Of a stretch of DNA of 6,205 nt, positions 6,046-6,205 are shown piece by piece (the first letter of the stretch is position 1; each line of letters opens with the position of its first letter). A program made the translations under genes and the position numbers. Origin of the DNA: Desulfatitalea sp. (GTDB lineage Bacteria; Desulfobacterota; Desulfobacteria; Desulfobacterales; Desulfosarcinaceae); the NCBI GenBank assembly GCA_018224505.1, contig JAGTVD010000553.1, positions 1 to 6,205 on the forward strand. The letters run 5' to 3'. Below the pieces are notes generated by a model, which saw nothing but the letters and a program-made list of their open reading frames with translations, did no database searches and had not been told where the DNA came from.

Positions 6046-6205
6046 ATGCACTTGTTCGATCAGGATATCGCCAGCCGGACGATGGGGGCACCATCCGAGC
6101 GGCGAACCCGGATCTCGGCCAATTGGTCCATTAACAACCTGCCTAACGGGGGCTACCTTATGGCCCTGATGGCCAACGGTATGTTGGCGTGCAGCACCAA
6201 AAAGG
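6046..6205 (+). CDS. Acyl-CoA thioesterase family protein (hot-dog fold), N-terminal 53 residues only
   Basis: The ATG at 6046 follows AAGGAAG by six bases, a strong ribosome binding site, and the frame is open to the right edge. The first 53 residues read MHLFDQDIAS..., then SANWSINNLPNGGYLMALM. The W-S-I...P-N-G-G-Y-L-x-A-L pattern is characteristic of the N-terminal half of TesB-like double hot-dog acyl-CoA thioesterases, in which an N-terminal FD...W strand leads to the central helix that begins at NGGY. Such enzymes hydrolyse acyl-CoA to free acid and CoA in the cytoplasm. Chain-length preference and the catalytic residues of the second half cannot be judged here. It is separated from amrA by over 500 bases, so it probably has its own promoter. 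Confidence 0.82.
   Translation, partial: MHLFDQDIASRTMGAPSERRTRISANWSINNLPNGGYLMALMANGMLACSTKK

Noticed and set aside
5532..6047. 171-codon minus-strand frame between amrA and the thioesterase
   Set aside because: The product is rich in Arg, Pro, Cys and His with no domain, there is no convincing start signal, and it runs into the terminator-like hairpin. A leftward RNA is possible, but a protein is not supported.

Overview
The window looks like chromosomal DNA from a GC-rich anaerobic bacterium. A sulfate-reducer-like member of the Desulfobacterota is my best guess. That rests on the multidomain CoA-dehydratase activase, an enzyme of strict anaerobes, and on the general style of the neighbouring genes. 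No rRNA or other taxonomic marker is present, so the placement is an inference. Clear Shine-Dalgarno sites (GGAGGA, AAGGAAG, AGGGGGGTGG) precede several of the starts.

Layout from left to right. Positions 1-1259 (minus strand) hold the first 419 codons of a large BcrAD/BadFG-type acyl-CoA dehydratase activase that runs off the left edge. It is open throughout. Positions 1260-1814 hold no gene I can support. Positions 1815-2681 (minus) encode a 288-residue protein with an N-terminal four-cysteine zinc ribbon, a basic helical linker and two membrane segments. Positions 2682-2905 are a divergent intergenic region with a weak promoter-like pair and a 22-codon reading frame of doubtful status. Positions 2906-4882 (plus) encode a 658-residue protein with a C-terminal LOG-type Rossmann domain and about 470 residues of unrecognised sequence before it, including a Cys/His cluster. 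Forty-six bases later, 4929-5522 (plus) encodes AmrA, the AMMECR1-domain protein of the AmmeMemoRadiSam system. Positions 5523-6045 are non-coding: they hold a strong hairpin just after amrA and a second nested hairpin that overlaps a sigma-54-like element. Position 6046 to the right edge (plus) is the start of a hot-dog-fold acyl-CoA thioesterase.

The LOG-like gene and amrA probably form one transcription unit, judged by orientation and spacing. The activase and the thioesterase both act on CoA-thioester metabolism, but they lie at opposite ends on opposite strands and nothing in the sequence ties them together. The most unusual item is the 658-residue protein, whose architecture I do not recognise and whose LOG signature is altered (VGGLGS in place of the usual PGGxGT). 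No mobile element, CRISPR array, tRNA or rRNA was seen.
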